A DNA stretch of 63,659 nucleotides from contig NZ_QTQP01000042.1 of the NCBI RefSeq assembly GCF_003854275.1, positions 1-63,659 of the forward strand, read 5' to 3'. A program made the translations under genes and the position numbers. This document shows, piece by piece, positions 43,275 to 52,459 of the stretch. Each line of letters begins with the position of its first letter. The first letter of the stretch is position 1. This DNA is from Burkholderia sp. Bp8963 (GTDB lineage: Bacteria; Pseudomonadota; Gammaproteobacteria; Burkholderiales; Burkholderiaceae). The notes under the pieces are model-generated. The model was not told the origin of the DNA and did not search any database. It saw only the letters and a program-made list of their open reading frames with translations.

Positions 43275-43895
43275 ATGAAACCAACGCGCTTGACACGGGA
43301 GCAGAGCAAGGACCAGACGCGAGAGCGTCTGCTGAATGCTGCACAGTCGATTTTTCTGAACAAAGGCTTCGTCGCCGCGAGCGTCGAGGACATTGCCGCG
43401 GCGGCCGGCTATACGCGGGGCGCGTTCTATTCGAATTTCCGCGGCAAGGCGGAGCTGCTGCTCGAACTGCTCGAGCGTGACCATGCGTCCCTGCTGGAGG
43501 ACCTGAAGCAGATTTTCGAGGGCGGCGGCACGCGCGAGCAGATGGAGGCGACCGCGCTCGCCTATTACCGGCGCATGCACCGCGACGACCGCTGTTTCCT
43601 GATGTGGGTCGAGGCGAAGCTGCAGGCGGCGCGCGACGCGAAGTTCCGCGCGCAGTTCAACCAGTTCCTGCAACAGACGCGCGCGCGAATGGCCGAGACC
43701 ATCCGCGCGTTCGCGGAGCGCTCGGGCACGCCGCTGCGGCTGCCGGCCGAGACGCTCGCGCTCGGGCTGATGAGCCTGTGCGATGGCGTGCAGTCGTATT
43801 ACACGGCCGATCCGCAGCAGGTGTCGGCCGATGCGGCCGAGGCCGTGCTCGCGGGCTTCTTCTCTTGGGTGGTGCTCGGACGCGCGCCGGACTGA
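43275..43895 (+). CDS. TetR-family transcriptional repressor
   Basis: A 206-residue TetR regulator with the HTH SVEDIAAAAGYTRGAFYSNF at about residues 35-55 and an all-helical ligand domain. It is divergent from the RND efflux operon and probably represses it until a pump substrate binds. ATG at 43275. It converges with the ClC channel gene. Confidence 0.92.
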   Translation: MKPTRLTREQSKDQTRERLLNAAQSIFLNKGFVAASVEDIAAAAGYTRGAFYSNFRGKAELLLELLERDHASLLEDLKQIFEGGGTREQMEATALAYYRRMHRDDRCFLMWVEAKLQAARDAKFRAQFNQFLQQTRARMAETIRAFAERSGTPLRLPAETLALGLMSLCDGVQSYYTADPQQVSADAAEAVLAGFFSWVVLGRAPD

Positions 43896-43929
43896 TGCGC
43901 GCGGCTAGCGGCGCCGCGCACCAGGCGCG

Positions 43930-45699
43930 TCAGCGCTCGCCGGTCATCCGCCGGTACGCGTCGAGCAGCGACGTCTTGTAGACGACGCCGGCGAGCGTCG
44001 GCTCCGCCTCGCTTTCGATCACCGGCAGCCGTTCGCCCTGGAAGCACATGAAATGCTCGAGCGCGGTGCCGAGCGGCATGTCGGGCGTGAGCAGCGGGAA
44101 GGGCGTGTGCACGTAGTGCGCGGCCGTCTTGTCGGCCGTTTCGCGCTTGTCGAGCAGGTCGCAGGTGATGTCCTTCAGCGCGACCGCGCCGCGAAAGCGC
44201 CCGGCGTCGTCGGTCACGTACAGGTACTTCACCGGGTATTCGAGGAACACGCGGGTCATGTCGGCGACGCTCGCGGTGAGCGGCACGACCGTCTGCGCGG
44301 GCTGGATCAGCTCGCGCATCTGGGTGGTCCGGATCCGCAGGCGTTCCTGCGCATCCTGGTGGTGGCGCAGCGTGATCTCGTACATCGACGTCGTGCCGGT
44401 CGCGCGCGCGACGAAATACGCGACGACGCACGACACCATCAGCGGCAGCACGACCTGGTAGCTGAGCGTCATCTCGAAGAGCATCAGGATCGCCATCAGC
44501 GGCGCCTGCGTTGCGCCGGCCATGAACGCGCCCATCCCGACGATCGCGTACGCGAAGTACGCGGACGTGTGCCCCGGCCACAGCGCCTGCATACCGAGCC
44601 CGAACAGCGAGCCGAGCACCGCGCCGACGAACAGCGTCGGCGTGAAGACCCCGCCGATCGCGCCGGAGCCGGCGGTGGCCGCCGTCGCGAGCACCTTGAA
44701 CACCAGCACCGCGACGAGCGCCTGCCAGGTCCACGGTGAATGCAGGATCTGGTTGACGACGCTGTAGCCGTTGCCCCACACGTCCGGAATCCACACCGAG
44801 ATCACGCCGACGATCAGGCCGCCGATCGCGAGCCGCACCGGCAGCGGCACGGGCAGCCGCTTGAACTGGTTCTTCGACGCGTCGAGCAGGTGCAGGAACT
44901 GCGGCGCGAGCACGCCGCACAGCAGGCCGAGCACGACGAACAGCAGCACCTCGGGGCCCGCGACGGCCGGGAACACCGGCATCTCGTACGGCGGCCGGTA
45001 GCCGGCGAATTCGCGCATCACGATGTTCGCGACCACCGACGCGACCACCATCGGGCCGAAGCTCTCCATCGCGATCGCGCCGAGCACGATCTCCGACACG
45101 AAGAACGCGCCGGCGATCGGCGCGTTGTACGCGGACGTGATGCCGGCCGCCGCACCGCACGCGACGAGCAGGCGCAGCCGCGGCGGGTCGAAGTGCGCGA
45201 AGCGGCCGACGAGCGACGCGGCGAGCGCGGCGAGCTGCACCATCGGGCCTTCTCGGCCGATCGAGCCGCCGGTGCCGATCGTCAGCAGCGACGATACGCT
45301 GCGCCACAGGCTCTGCCGCACCGGCACGACACCGTTGCCGAGCGCGACCGACTCCATGTAGTCGGTCTTGCGCGCTTTCGCGTCGCTGCGGGTCGCGAGC
45401 AGCAGCACGCAGCCGGCGAGGAAACCGCCCGCGGCGGGCAGCCAGACGCGCATGTACCACGGCAGGCGCTTCGCCATCTCGACGAAGCTGCCGCTGCTGC
45501 CTGAGACCACGTGCTGCACCAGCGCGATGCCTTCGCGGAATGCGATCGTGGCGAATGCACCGCCGATCCCGACGATCACCGACCAGATCAGCATCGTATG
45601 GGCGTCGGACAGGCGGAACAGCGTTTGGGCGCGGGTGCGCAGCTTCAGCAGGAACGAGAGCACGACTGAGCGGGGACCGTGGAAAACGACGCGAAGCAT
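43930..45699 (-). CDS. ClC-family chloride channel/antiporter with C-terminal CBS domains
   Basis: A 589-residue membrane protein with about ten or more helices. The anion-selectivity motif GTGGSIGREGPMVQ carries the gating glutamate, and GGVFTPTLFVGAVLG is the later conserved stretch. Two CBS domains occupy about residues 455-580. It probably moves Cl- or a similar anion, gated by nucleotide binding to the CBS pair. The ATG at 45699 (MLRVVFHGPRSVVLSF) is used; the open frame upstream overlaps the YeiH-like gene and is shadow. Confidence 0.9.
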   Translation of the reverse strand: MLRVVFHGPRSVVLSFLLKLRTRAQTLFRLSDAHTMLIWSVIVGIGGAFATIAFREGIALVQHVVSGSSGSFVEMAKRLPWYMRVWLPAAGGFLAGCVLLLATRSDAKARKTDYMESVALGNGVVPVRQSLWRSVSSLLTIGTGGSIGREGPMVQLAALAASLVGRFAHFDPPRLRLLVACGAAAGITSAYNAPIAGAFFVSEIVLGAIAMESFGPMVVASVVANIVMREFAGYRPPYEMPVFPAVAGPEVLLFVVLGLLCGVLAPQFLHLLDASKNQFKRLPVPLPVRLAIGGLIVGVISVWIPDVWGNGYSVVNQILHSPWTWQALVAVLVFKVLATAATAGSGAIGGVFTPTLFVGAVLGSLFGLGMQALWPGHTSAYFAYAIVGMGAFMAGATQAPLMAILMLFEMTLSYQVVLPLMVSCVVAYFVARATGTTSMYEITLRHHQDAQERLRIRTTQMRELIQPAQTVVPLTASVADMTRVFLEYPVKYLYVTDDAGRFRGAVALKDITCDLLDKRETADKTAAHYVHTPFPLLTPDMPLGTALEHFMCFQGERLPVIESEAEPTLAGVVYKTSLLDAYRRMTGER

Positions 45700-45766
45700 A
45701 GCACTGCGCCGCGCCCGCGGGAGAACCTTCCCGGCGGGCGCGGCGCGTGCGGTGGAATGGCGCGGA

Positions 45767-46834
45767 TCAGCCAAGCCAGTGCTGCACGGCCCAGGTGATG
45801 CCGTAGCCGCCGGCGATCAGCCACACGTACAGGATCAGGCCGGTGGTCAGCGCGCGGGGGCCGGCCTCGCGGATCTGCGACACGCGGGTCTCGATGCCGA
45901 GCGCCGTCATCGCCATCGTCAGCGCGAACGTGTCGAGCACGTTGAGCGTATGCGTGACGTCGGCCGGCAGCACGTTCAGCGAGTTCACGATCACGAAGCC
46001 GAGGAAGCCGAGCGCGAACCAGGGCACCGCGATCTTGCGCTTGCCTTGCGCGCCGTCGGCCGTCGCCTTCGCCGAGCGGGCGAGCCACCCGCCGAGCACG
46101 AGCAGCACGGGCACCAGCAGCATCACGCGGGTCATCTTCACGATCGTCGCGATGTGCGCGACCTGCGGGCTCACGTCGCTCGCCGCGCCGACCACCTGCG
46201 CGACCTCGTGGATCGTGCCGCCGAAGAACAGGCCGAGGCCGGCCGGGTCGAGGTTCAGCAGCCCGGCGTGGTACGCGAGCGGGTACATGAACATCGACAG
46301 CGTGCCGAACAGCACGACGCTGCCGACCGCCATCGCGCTCTGATGCGGCTTCGACTGCAGCGTCGATTCGAACGCGAGCACGGCGGCCGCGCCGCAGATG
46401 GCGCTGCCGGCCGCGGTCAGCAGTGCCGAATCGCGGTCGAGCTTCATCAGCTTCATGCCGGCCCAGGTGCCGATCACGAGCGTGCTGACGACCACCAGCA
46501 CCGACACGGTCAGGCCCGGCAGGCCGACCTGCGCGATTTCCTGCAGGCTCACGCGCAACCCGAAGAACGCGACGGCGATGCGCAGCAGCTTGCGCGCGGA
46601 GAAGTTGACGCCGGCCGCCCAGCTGGCCGGCATGCCGTCGCGCAGTGCGTTGCCGTACAACGCGCCGGCGACGATGCCGACGATAAGCGGAGAGAGGCCG
46701 AGCCCGGCGATCGCGGGCAATTGCGACACGCTCGTGACGGCGGCGGCGAACAGCGCGACGAACAGCACGCCGTTCAACTGCCCGCGCATCGACGGCGCGG
46801 CGTGGCTGAGATGGGGAGTCGGAGCAGTAGACAT
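45767..46834 (-). CDS. yeiH: YeiH/YadS-type putative sulfate exporter family protein
   Basis: A 355-residue integral membrane protein of the UPF0324/YeiH family with about ten hydrophobic segments and stretches such as SPLIVGIVAGALYGNALR and LTAAGSAICGAAAVLAFE. Family function is poorly defined (putative sulfate or anion exporter). It is divergent from a LysR gene, matching the yeiE-yeiH layout in enterics, and 67 bp upstream of the ClC gene on the same strand, so they may be co-transcribed. Confidence 0.87.
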   Translation of the reverse strand: MSTAPTPHLSHAAPSMRGQLNGVLFVALFAAAVTSVSQLPAIAGLGLSPLIVGIVAGALYGNALRDGMPASWAAGVNFSARKLLRIAVAFFGLRVSLQEIAQVGLPGLTVSVLVVVSTLVIGTWAGMKLMKLDRDSALLTAAGSAICGAAAVLAFESTLQSKPHQSAMAVGSVVLFGTLSMFMYPLAYHAGLLNLDPAGLGLFFGGTIHEVAQVVGAASDVSPQVAHIATIVKMTRVMLLVPVLLVLGGWLARSAKATADGAQGKRKIAVPWFALGFLGFVIVNSLNVLPADVTHTLNVLDTFALTMAMTALGIETRVSQIREAGPRALTTGLILYVWLIAGGYGITWAVQHWLG

Positions 46835-46885
46835 GATGGAACCCGGATCGGATCGTCATTTCAATGCCCTAATCCTAATTTGGTT

Positions 46886-46895
46886 ATATCGATAT
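46886..46895. promoter_or_regulatory. short palindrome in the yeiH/LysR divergent gap
   Basis: ATATCGATAT is a perfect 10-bp palindrome in the most AT-rich part of the gap. It is a candidate LysR half-site or promoter element for either gene. Confidence 0.35.
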
Positions 46896-46948
46896 GAAAA
46901 ATTGTGATTTGTGACGTAAACTATCCGGAAATCCGATAATTCACGCCC

Positions 46949-47842
46949 ATGACCCCGGATCAACTGATAACTTTCGCGGCCGTTGCCGAGCACCTGAACA
47001 TCAGCCATGCGGCGCTCGCGCTGCATCTGTCGCAGCCGGCGGTGTCCGGCCAGCTGCGCCTGCTGCAGGACGAGTTCGGCGAGCCGCTGTACCAGCGCGA
47101 CGGCCGCGGCATTCGTCTGACGCCGGCCGGCGAGCAGCTCGCGGAGTACGCGAAGGCGCTGCGCGACACGTTCGCGCAGGCGCGTGCGTTTCGCGATGCG
47201 GTACGCGGGCTCGAGGCCGGCACGCTGCGGATCGGCGCGAGCACGACGCCCGCGAGCTATCTGCTGCCGTACCTGATCGCCGAGTTCCAGCCGCGCGCGC
47301 CGCGGGTCGCGATCCAGACGATGAGCGGCAACACCGCGGACGTGGTCGCCGCGCTGCCGTCGCTCGACATCGCGATGATCGAAGGCCCGCCCGGCGAGGC
47401 GCTGCCGCCCGGCACGGCGGTCCATGCGTGGCATGAGGACGAGATCGTCGCGATCGTGCCGGCCGGGCATCCGCTCGCCGAGCCGGCGCACGAAGGCGGT
47501 GTGACGCTCGATGCGCTCGCGCCGTATCCGCTCGTGCTGCGAGAAGAGGGCTCGGGCGTGCGGCAGCTCGTCGAACGGGCATTCGCGCACGCGGGCGCAC
47601 CGATGCGCGTCGCGTTCGAGATCGCCGGGGTCGAGGCCGTGAAGGAGGCCGTGCGGGCCGGGATGGGCGTCGGCTTCGTGTCGGCGATGTCGCTGCGGCA
47701 CGACGATGCGGCGCTCGTGATGCGCCCGTTCGCGCCCGCGCCGCTCACGCGTCATTTCTCGATCCTCGTGCCGCACGGCGGCGCGCCGTCGCGGGTCGCC
47801 GCGCAGTTCCTCGCGCTGAGCCTCGCGCAGAACGCTGCCTGA
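46949..47842 (+). CDS. LysR-family regulator (YeiE-like)
   Basis: A 297-residue LysR regulator with the HTH at residues 4-60 (FAAVAEHLNISHAALALHLSQPAVSGQLRLLQDEF) and a complete effector domain. Its position divergent from yeiH suggests it controls that transporter; YeiE homologues regulate yeiH in enterics. Effector unknown. ATG at 46949. Confidence 0.88.
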   Translation: MTPDQLITFAAVAEHLNISHAALALHLSQPAVSGQLRLLQDEFGEPLYQRDGRGIRLTPAGEQLAEYAKALRDTFAQARAFRDAVRGLEAGTLRIGASTTPASYLLPYLIAEFQPRAPRVAIQTMSGNTADVVAALPSLDIAMIEGPPGEALPPGTAVHAWHEDEIVAIVPAGHPLAEPAHEGGVTLDALAPYPLVLREEGSGVRQLVERAFAHAGAPMRVAFEIAGVEAVKEAVRAGMGVGFVSAMSLRHDDAALVMRPFAPAPLTRHFSILVPHGGAPSRVAAQFLALSLAQNAA

Positions 47843-47926
47843 GCGGTCGATCCCGCAACGCGGCCAATCCTAGGGATTGTCTCTATGGCGCGCGTCCGTA
47901 GCGAAGCGCACCATCCGTCTCACGTA

Positions 47927-47944
47927 AATGGAACCGGTTCCATT
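47927..47944. promoter_or_regulatory. PtxS-type operator at the head of the 2-ketogluconate operon
   Basis: AATGGAACCGGTTCCATT is an 18-bp perfect palindrome ending 18 bp before the kguE start. Its core TGGAACCGGTTCCA differs at only two symmetric positions from the TGAAACCGGTTTCA operator I recall for Pseudomonas PtxS, whose probable orthologue is encoded at the end of this cluster. Confidence 0.8.
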
Positions 47945-47962
47945 CCGGTCAAAAAGGGCAAA

Positions 47963-48727
47963 ATGGCAGACATCGTGATCGTGGCGAGCGCATTCGGGAT
48001 GGACCGCGTGCGTCAGGAGGGCCACCGGGCATTCGTCGCGACCGCCGCGCAGGCGGGCGCAGCCGGGTTCGAGGTGCGGCGCGAGCTGTTCGCGTCCGAC
48101 GCGGACGCGGCGCATGACGCGCTGACGGCGCTCGGCGCGCAACTCGCGGCGCACGGGCTCTGGTCGGTCTATTCGACGCCGGCGACGCTGTATACCGACG
48201 CGGGTGCGCTCGATGCCGACGCACTGCGCGACACGCTCGCCGAAGCCGACGCGCTCGGCGCGCGCTTCGTGAAATTCCAGCTCGGCGGCTTTGCCGGCGA
48301 TGCGCACGCGGCCGACATCGTCGCGCTGTCGCGGCAGGCGCGCGCGCGGGTCGTCGTCGAGAACGGCCAGCTGGCGGTTGGCGGCGCGCTCGCGCAGTTC
48401 CGCGACCTGTTCGCGGCGCTCGACGCGGCGGGCGCGCCCCGCGCGCTCGGCATGACGTTCGACATCGGCAACTGGCAATGGCCGGGCGAAGCGCCGCTCG
48501 AATGCGCGCAGGCGCTCGCGCCGCATGTCGAATACATTCATTGCAAGGCCGTCGTGGGCGAGGGCGCGCGCCGTTTCGCGGTGGCGCCCGCCGCGCACGA
48601 TCCGCTCGTTGCCGCGGTGCTGGCCGTGCTGCCGCAACATGCGCCGCGCGGGATCGAGTTTCCGTTCGATGCGGCGGACCCGGCGGGCGACGCGCGGCAT
48701 CGCGTCGCGTGGCTCGTCGCCGCTTGA
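47963..48727 (+). CDS. kguE: KguE-type sugar phosphate isomerase/epimerase
   Basis: A 254-residue TIM-barrel protein of the xylose-isomerase-like/AP-endonuclease-2 fold. Visible ligand-type residues are in ARVVVENGQ, MTFDIGNWQW and GIEFPFD. In Pseudomonas this gene (kguE) heads the 2-ketogluconate operon, but its reaction is not established. The ATG at 47963 is preferred over 47885, which would place the operator inside the coding region. The kinase follows 63 bp downstream. Confidence 0.85.
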   Translation: MADIVIVASAFGMDRVRQEGHRAFVATAAQAGAAGFEVRRELFASDADAAHDALTALGAQLAAHGLWSVYSTPATLYTDAGALDADALRDTLAEADALGARFVKFQLGGFAGDAHAADIVALSRQARARVVVENGQLAVGGALAQFRDLFAALDAAGAPRALGMTFDIGNWQWPGEAPLECAQALAPHVEYIHCKAVVGEGARRFAVAPAAHDPLVAAVLAVLPQHAPRGIEFPFDAADPAGDARHRVAWLVAA

Positions 48728-48790
48728 AGCGTGAACAAGCGTGAACGAAAGCGCCAAGGACAGCGCGCAGGATCCGGAGGAATTCCACAC

Positions 48791-49783
48791 ATGCACAAGC
48801 AAATCGATGTCGTCACCTACGGCGAAGCAATGGCGATGTTCGTCGCCGCCGAACCGGGCCACCTCGCGCTGGCATCGCAATTCACGAAGCGGATCGCGGG
48901 CGCCGACCTGAACGTCGCGATCGGTCTGTCCCGTCTCGGCTTTCGCGTCGGCTACATGAGCCGCGTCGGCCGCGATTCGTTCGGCGGCTACGTGCTCGAC
49001 ACGCTCGAGCGCGAAGGCATCGACGCGTCGTGCGTCGCGGTCGACCCGCGCTATCCGACCGGCTTCCAGCTGAAGTCGCGCAACGACGACGGCAGCGATC
49101 CGACCGTCGAATATTTCCGCAAGGGCTCGGCGGCGAGCCACCTGTCGTGCGACGACTATGTGGCCGACTACGTGCTCGGCGCGCGCCACCTGCACCTGAC
49201 AGGCGTCGCGCCGGCGATCTCGGCGTCGTCGTGCGAGCTGGCGTTTCATCTGGCCCGCGAGATGCGCGCGGCCGGCAAGACGATTTCGTTCGATCCGAAC
49301 CTGCGCCCGACGCTGTGGCCGTCGGCCGACGTGATGGCGAAGACGCTGAACGCGCTTGCGGCGCTCGCCGACTGGGTGCTGCCGGGCCTCGCCGAAGGCC
49401 GGCAGCTGACCGGACACGATGCGCCTGCCGATATCGCGCGCTTCTACCTCGACCAGGGCGCGCGCGGCGTCGTGATCAAGCTCGGCGCGGACGGCGCGTA
49501 CTTCATGACCGCCGACGGCCACGCAGGCACGGTGGCGGGCGAGCGCGTCGAGAACGTGGTCGACACGGTCGGCGCCGGCGACGGCTTTGCGGTGGGCGTG
49601 GTCAGCGCGCTGCTGGAAGGCCGGGCCGTCGAGCAGGCGGTCGCGCGCGGCAACCGGATCGGCGCGCTCGCGATCCAGGTGATCGGCGACTCGGAAGGGC
49701 TGCCGACCCGCGCGCAGCTCGACCGGCTCGAAAACGTCAGCAATCCGTCCGATCGCGTAGAGGAAGCCTTCGCCGCGCAATGA
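48791..49783 (+). CDS. kguK: 2-ketogluconate kinase (PfkB family)
   Basis: A 330-residue PfkB/ribokinase: substrate segment VEYFRKGSAASHL (about 106-118), DPNLRPTLW (168-176), catalytic DTVGAGD (258-264, Asp264). It phosphorylates 2-ketogluconate to 2-keto-6-phosphogluconate by context; KDG kinase activity is the alternative. A GGAGGAA ribosome-binding site precedes the ATG at 48791. Second gene of the kgu cluster. Confidence 0.87.
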   Translation: MHKQIDVVTYGEAMAMFVAAEPGHLALASQFTKRIAGADLNVAIGLSRLGFRVGYMSRVGRDSFGGYVLDTLEREGIDASCVAVDPRYPTGFQLKSRNDDGSDPTVEYFRKGSAASHLSCDDYVADYVLGARHLHLTGVAPAISASSCELAFHLAREMRAAGKTISFDPNLRPTLWPSADVMAKTLNALAALADWVLPGLAEGRQLTGHDAPADIARFYLDQGARGVVIKLGADGAYFMTADGHAGTVAGERVENVVDTVGAGDGFAVGVVSALLEGRAVEQAVARGNRIGALAIQVIGDSEGLPTRAQLDRLENVSNPSDRVEEAFAAQ

Positions 49784-49843
49784 GAGGCCGGACACGGCAC
49801 AATCCGCGGACTCCTTTTCCCCTTATCGTGCATTCGCACAGCC

Positions 49844-49908
49844 TTGCATGGGACCGGAGCAAGCGCCAACGCGCCAGGTCAGGTCGACATCCGGTCAACA
49901 CAGGAGAC
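49844..49908 (+). repeat. 65-bp interspersed repeat, copy A (upstream of kguT)
   Basis: A 65-bp element starting TTGCATGGGAC and ending CAGGAGAC. It matches copy B at 52395-52459 at 51 of 65 positions without gaps. The end of copy A supplies the GGAG Shine-Dalgarno for kguT, whose ATG is at 49915. Confidence 0.75.
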
Positions 49909-49914
49909 ACTAAT

Positions 49915-51195
49915 ATGGCAGCCATTCTCTCCCCGCGACGCTGGTGGACGATCATGCCGATCGTCTTCATCACGTACAGCCTCGCCTATCTCGACCGCGC
50001 GAACTACGGGTTCGCAGCGGCGGCCGGCATCAACCAGGATCTCGGGATCGGCAAGGGCCTGTCGTCGCTGATCGGCGCGCTGTTCTTCCTCGGCTACTTC
50101 TTCTTCCAGATTCCCGGCGCGATCTACGCGGAGCGCCGCAGCGTCAAGACGCTCGTGTTCTGGAGCCTCGTGCTGTGGGGCGCGTGCGCGGCGCTCACGG
50201 GCGTCGTCAGCAACATCCCGTCGCTGATGGCGATTCGGTTCGTGCTCGGTGTCGTCGAGGCGGCCGTGATGCCGGCGATGCTGATCTACATCAGCAACTG
50301 GTTCACGAAGAGCGAGCGCTCGCGCGCGAACACGTTCCTGATCCTCGGCAACCCGGTCACGGTGCTGTGGATGTCGGTCGTGTCGGGCTATCTCGTTCAT
50401 GAATTCGGCTGGCGCCACATGTTCATCGCCGAAGGCGTGCCGGCGATCGTCTGGGCCGTGTGCTGGTGGTTCCTCGTGCAGGACAAGCCCGCGCAGTCGA
50501 GCTGGCTCACCGACCAGGAAAAGCGCGACCTCGACGCCGCGCTCGTGGCCGAGCAGGCGGCGATCAAGCCGATGCGCAACTACGGCGAGGCATTCCGCTC
50601 GCCGGCCGTCATCAAGCTGTGCGCGCAGTATTTCTGCTGGAGCATCGGCGTGTACGGCTTCGTGCTGTGGTTGCCGTCGATCGTCAAGAACGGTTCCGCG
50701 CTCGGGATGGTCGCGACCGGCTGGCTGTCCGCGCTGCCGTACCTCGCGGCGACGATCGCGATGCTCGTGGCGTCGTGGGCGTCCGACAGGCTCGGCTCGC
50801 GGCGCGGCTTCGTGTGGCCGTTCCTGCTGGTCGGCGCGGCCGCGTTCGCCGCGTCGTACGCGCTCGGCTCGACGCACTTCTGGATCTCGTATGCGCTGCT
50901 CGTCGTCGCGGGCGCCGCGATGTACGCGCCGTATGGCCCGTTCTTCGCGATCGTGCCGGAGCTGCTGCCGAAGAACGTCGCGGGCGGCGCGATGGCGCTG
51001 ATCAACAGCATGGGCGCGCTCGGCTCGTTCGTCGGCTCGTATTTCGTCGGCTACCTGAACGGCGCGACCGGCTCGCCCGTTGCATCGTATGCGTTCATGA
51101 GCGCGGCGCTCGTCGTCGCGGTGATCCTCACGCTGTCCGTCAAACCCCAGGCGCGCGATGCGCATCCGCTCGCCGCGCCGCTGCAAGGAAAATAA
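49915..51195 (+). CDS. kguT: 2-ketogluconate MFS transporter
   Basis: A 426-residue major facilitator superfamily protein with twelve predicted helices, of the anion:cation symporter (phthalate/hexuronate) type: MPIVFITYSLAYLDRANYGFA in TM1 and GYFFFQIPGAIYAERRS after TM2. It imports 2-ketogluconate by context. Its ATG at 49915 lies 7 bp after GGAGAC at the end of the 65-bp repeat. kguD starts four bases after its stop. Confidence 0.88.
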   Translation: MAAILSPRRWWTIMPIVFITYSLAYLDRANYGFAAAAGINQDLGIGKGLSSLIGALFFLGYFFFQIPGAIYAERRSVKTLVFWSLVLWGACAALTGVVSNIPSLMAIRFVLGVVEAAVMPAMLIYISNWFTKSERSRANTFLILGNPVTVLWMSVVSGYLVHEFGWRHMFIAEGVPAIVWAVCWWFLVQDKPAQSSWLTDQEKRDLDAALVAEQAAIKPMRNYGEAFRSPAVIKLCAQYFCWSIGVYGFVLWLPSIVKNGSALGMVATGWLSALPYLAATIAMLVASWASDRLGSRRGFVWPFLLVGAAAFAASYALGSTHFWISYALLVVAGAAMYAPYGPFFAIVPELLPKNVAGGAMALINSMGALGSFVGSYFVGYLNGATGSPVASYAFMSAALVVAVILTLSVKPQARDAHPLAAPLQGK

Positions 51196-51199
51196 AACG

Positions 51200-52174
51200 A
51201 TGAAGCCTCGTATCGTCGCCTACAAGCCGTTGCCCGACGACGTCCTCGCGTACCTGCGCGAGCACGCCGACGTCGTCCAGGCCGACGGCGCCGAGGCGCT
51301 CGCGGACGCGCTCGAGCACGCCGACGGCGCGATCGGCGCGAGCGTCAGGATCCCGCCGGCGATGCTCGACCGCGCGCCGCGGCTGAAGGCGTGGTCGACG
51401 ATCTCGGTCGGCTACGACAACTTCGACGTCGCGGACCTGACCCGGCGCGGCATCGTGCTCGCGCACACGCCGGACGTGCTGACCGAGTCGACCGCCGACA
51501 CCGTGTTCTCGCTGATCCTCGCGTCCGCGCGGCGCGTGGTCGAGCTGGCGGAATGGGTGAAGGCAGGCCACTGGCACCGCAGCATCGGGCCGGACCTGTA
51601 CGGCACCGACGTGCAGGGCAAGACGATCGGCATCGTCGGGCTCGGGCGGATCGGTGCGGCGGTCGCGCGCCGCGCGGCGCTCGGCTTCCGGATGCAGGTG
51701 CTGTACGCGAACCGCAGCGTGCACGCGGACGCGCAAGCGCAATACGGCGCCCGCCGCGTGACGCTCGACGAACTGCTCGCCAAATCCGATTTCGTGTGCC
51801 TGCAGGTGCCGCTGTCTGACGAGACGCGCCACCTGATCGGCGCGACCGAACTCGCGAAGATGAAGCGCGGCGCGATCCTGATCAACGCGTCGCGCGGGCC
51901 GGTCGTCGACGAGGCTGCGCTGATCGACGCGCTGCGCGCAGGCACGATCCGCGGCGCGGGCCTCGACGTGTTCGAAAAGGAGCCGCTCGCGGCCGATTCG
52001 CCGCTGTTGCAGATGAAGAACGTGGTCGCGCTGCCGCATATCGGTTCCGCGACGCACGAGACGCGGCACGCGATGGCGCGCTGCGCCGCCGAGAACCTGG
52101 TCGGCGCGCTGGCCGGCACGCTGCGCGGGAATCTCGTGAATCCGGACGTGCTGGCGTCGGCGCGCGCGGGCTGA
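51200..52174 (+). CDS. kguD: 2-ketogluconate 6-phosphate reductase (D-2-hydroxyacid dehydrogenase family)
   Basis: A 324-residue D-isomer-specific 2-hydroxyacid dehydrogenase: NAD(P) motif GIVGLGRIGAAVA (about 144-156), the catalytic-Arg region NASRGPVVDE, and His in PHIGSATHETR. By context it reduces 2-keto-6-phosphogluconate to 6-phosphogluconate; members of this family also reduce 2-ketogluconate or glyoxylate. It begins four bases after kguT and is followed by a 365-bp gap with repeats before the regulator. Confidence 0.88.
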   Translation: MKPRIVAYKPLPDDVLAYLREHADVVQADGAEALADALEHADGAIGASVRIPPAMLDRAPRLKAWSTISVGYDNFDVADLTRRGIVLAHTPDVLTESTADTVFSLILASARRVVELAEWVKAGHWHRSIGPDLYGTDVQGKTIGIVGLGRIGAAVARRAALGFRMQVLYANRSVHADAQAQYGARRVTLDELLAKSDFVCLQVPLSDETRHLIGATELAKMKRGAILINASRGPVVDEAALIDALRAGTIRGAGLDVFEKEPLAADSPLLQMKNVVALPHIGSATHETRHAMARCAAENLVGALAGTLRGNLVNPDVLASARAG

Positions 52175-52354
52175 GCGGACCGCCCGTGGCCGGGCAGGGA
52201 GGGCAGCGACGGGCGCCGCGAACGGATTCGGGGGCCGTTAGAATCGATGGTCTTGGTGCCGGACCGCAGGCTGCGTTATGATCGCCCGCTCGTCGCATCG
52301 AAGCCTGGGGCACCGCTGCCGCCGGTTCCGATGTGGCTCCTCTGGTCGACCGCT

Positions 52355-52389
52355 TTGCGTGGAACCAGGGGGAGGCGCTGAAGCGTCAA
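52355..52389 (+). repeat. partial third copy of the 65-bp repeat
   Basis: About 35 bp, starting TTGCGTGGAACC, similar to the first half of copy B and lying directly upstream of it in the same orientation; each is preceded by CCGCTT. Confidence 0.55.
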
Positions 52390-52394
52390 CCGCT

Positions 52395-52459
52395 TTGCAT
52401 GGGACAGGACTGAGCGCCGAAGCGCCAAGTCCCGTCGACATCTGGTCGACAGGAGAGAC
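52395..52459 (+). repeat. 65-bp interspersed repeat, copy B (upstream of ptxS)
   Basis: Same element as 49844-49908 (51 of 65 identical). Its right part contains GTCGACATCTGGTCGAC, a short inverted repeat, and it ends GGAGAGAC, 80 bp before the ptxS start. Confidence 0.75.

Noticed and set aside
47865..47879. CAATCC-TAG-GGATTG inverted repeat after the LysR gene as a terminator
   Set aside because: Only a 6-bp stem without a T-run; too weak to call, though it might be part of the kgu promoter.
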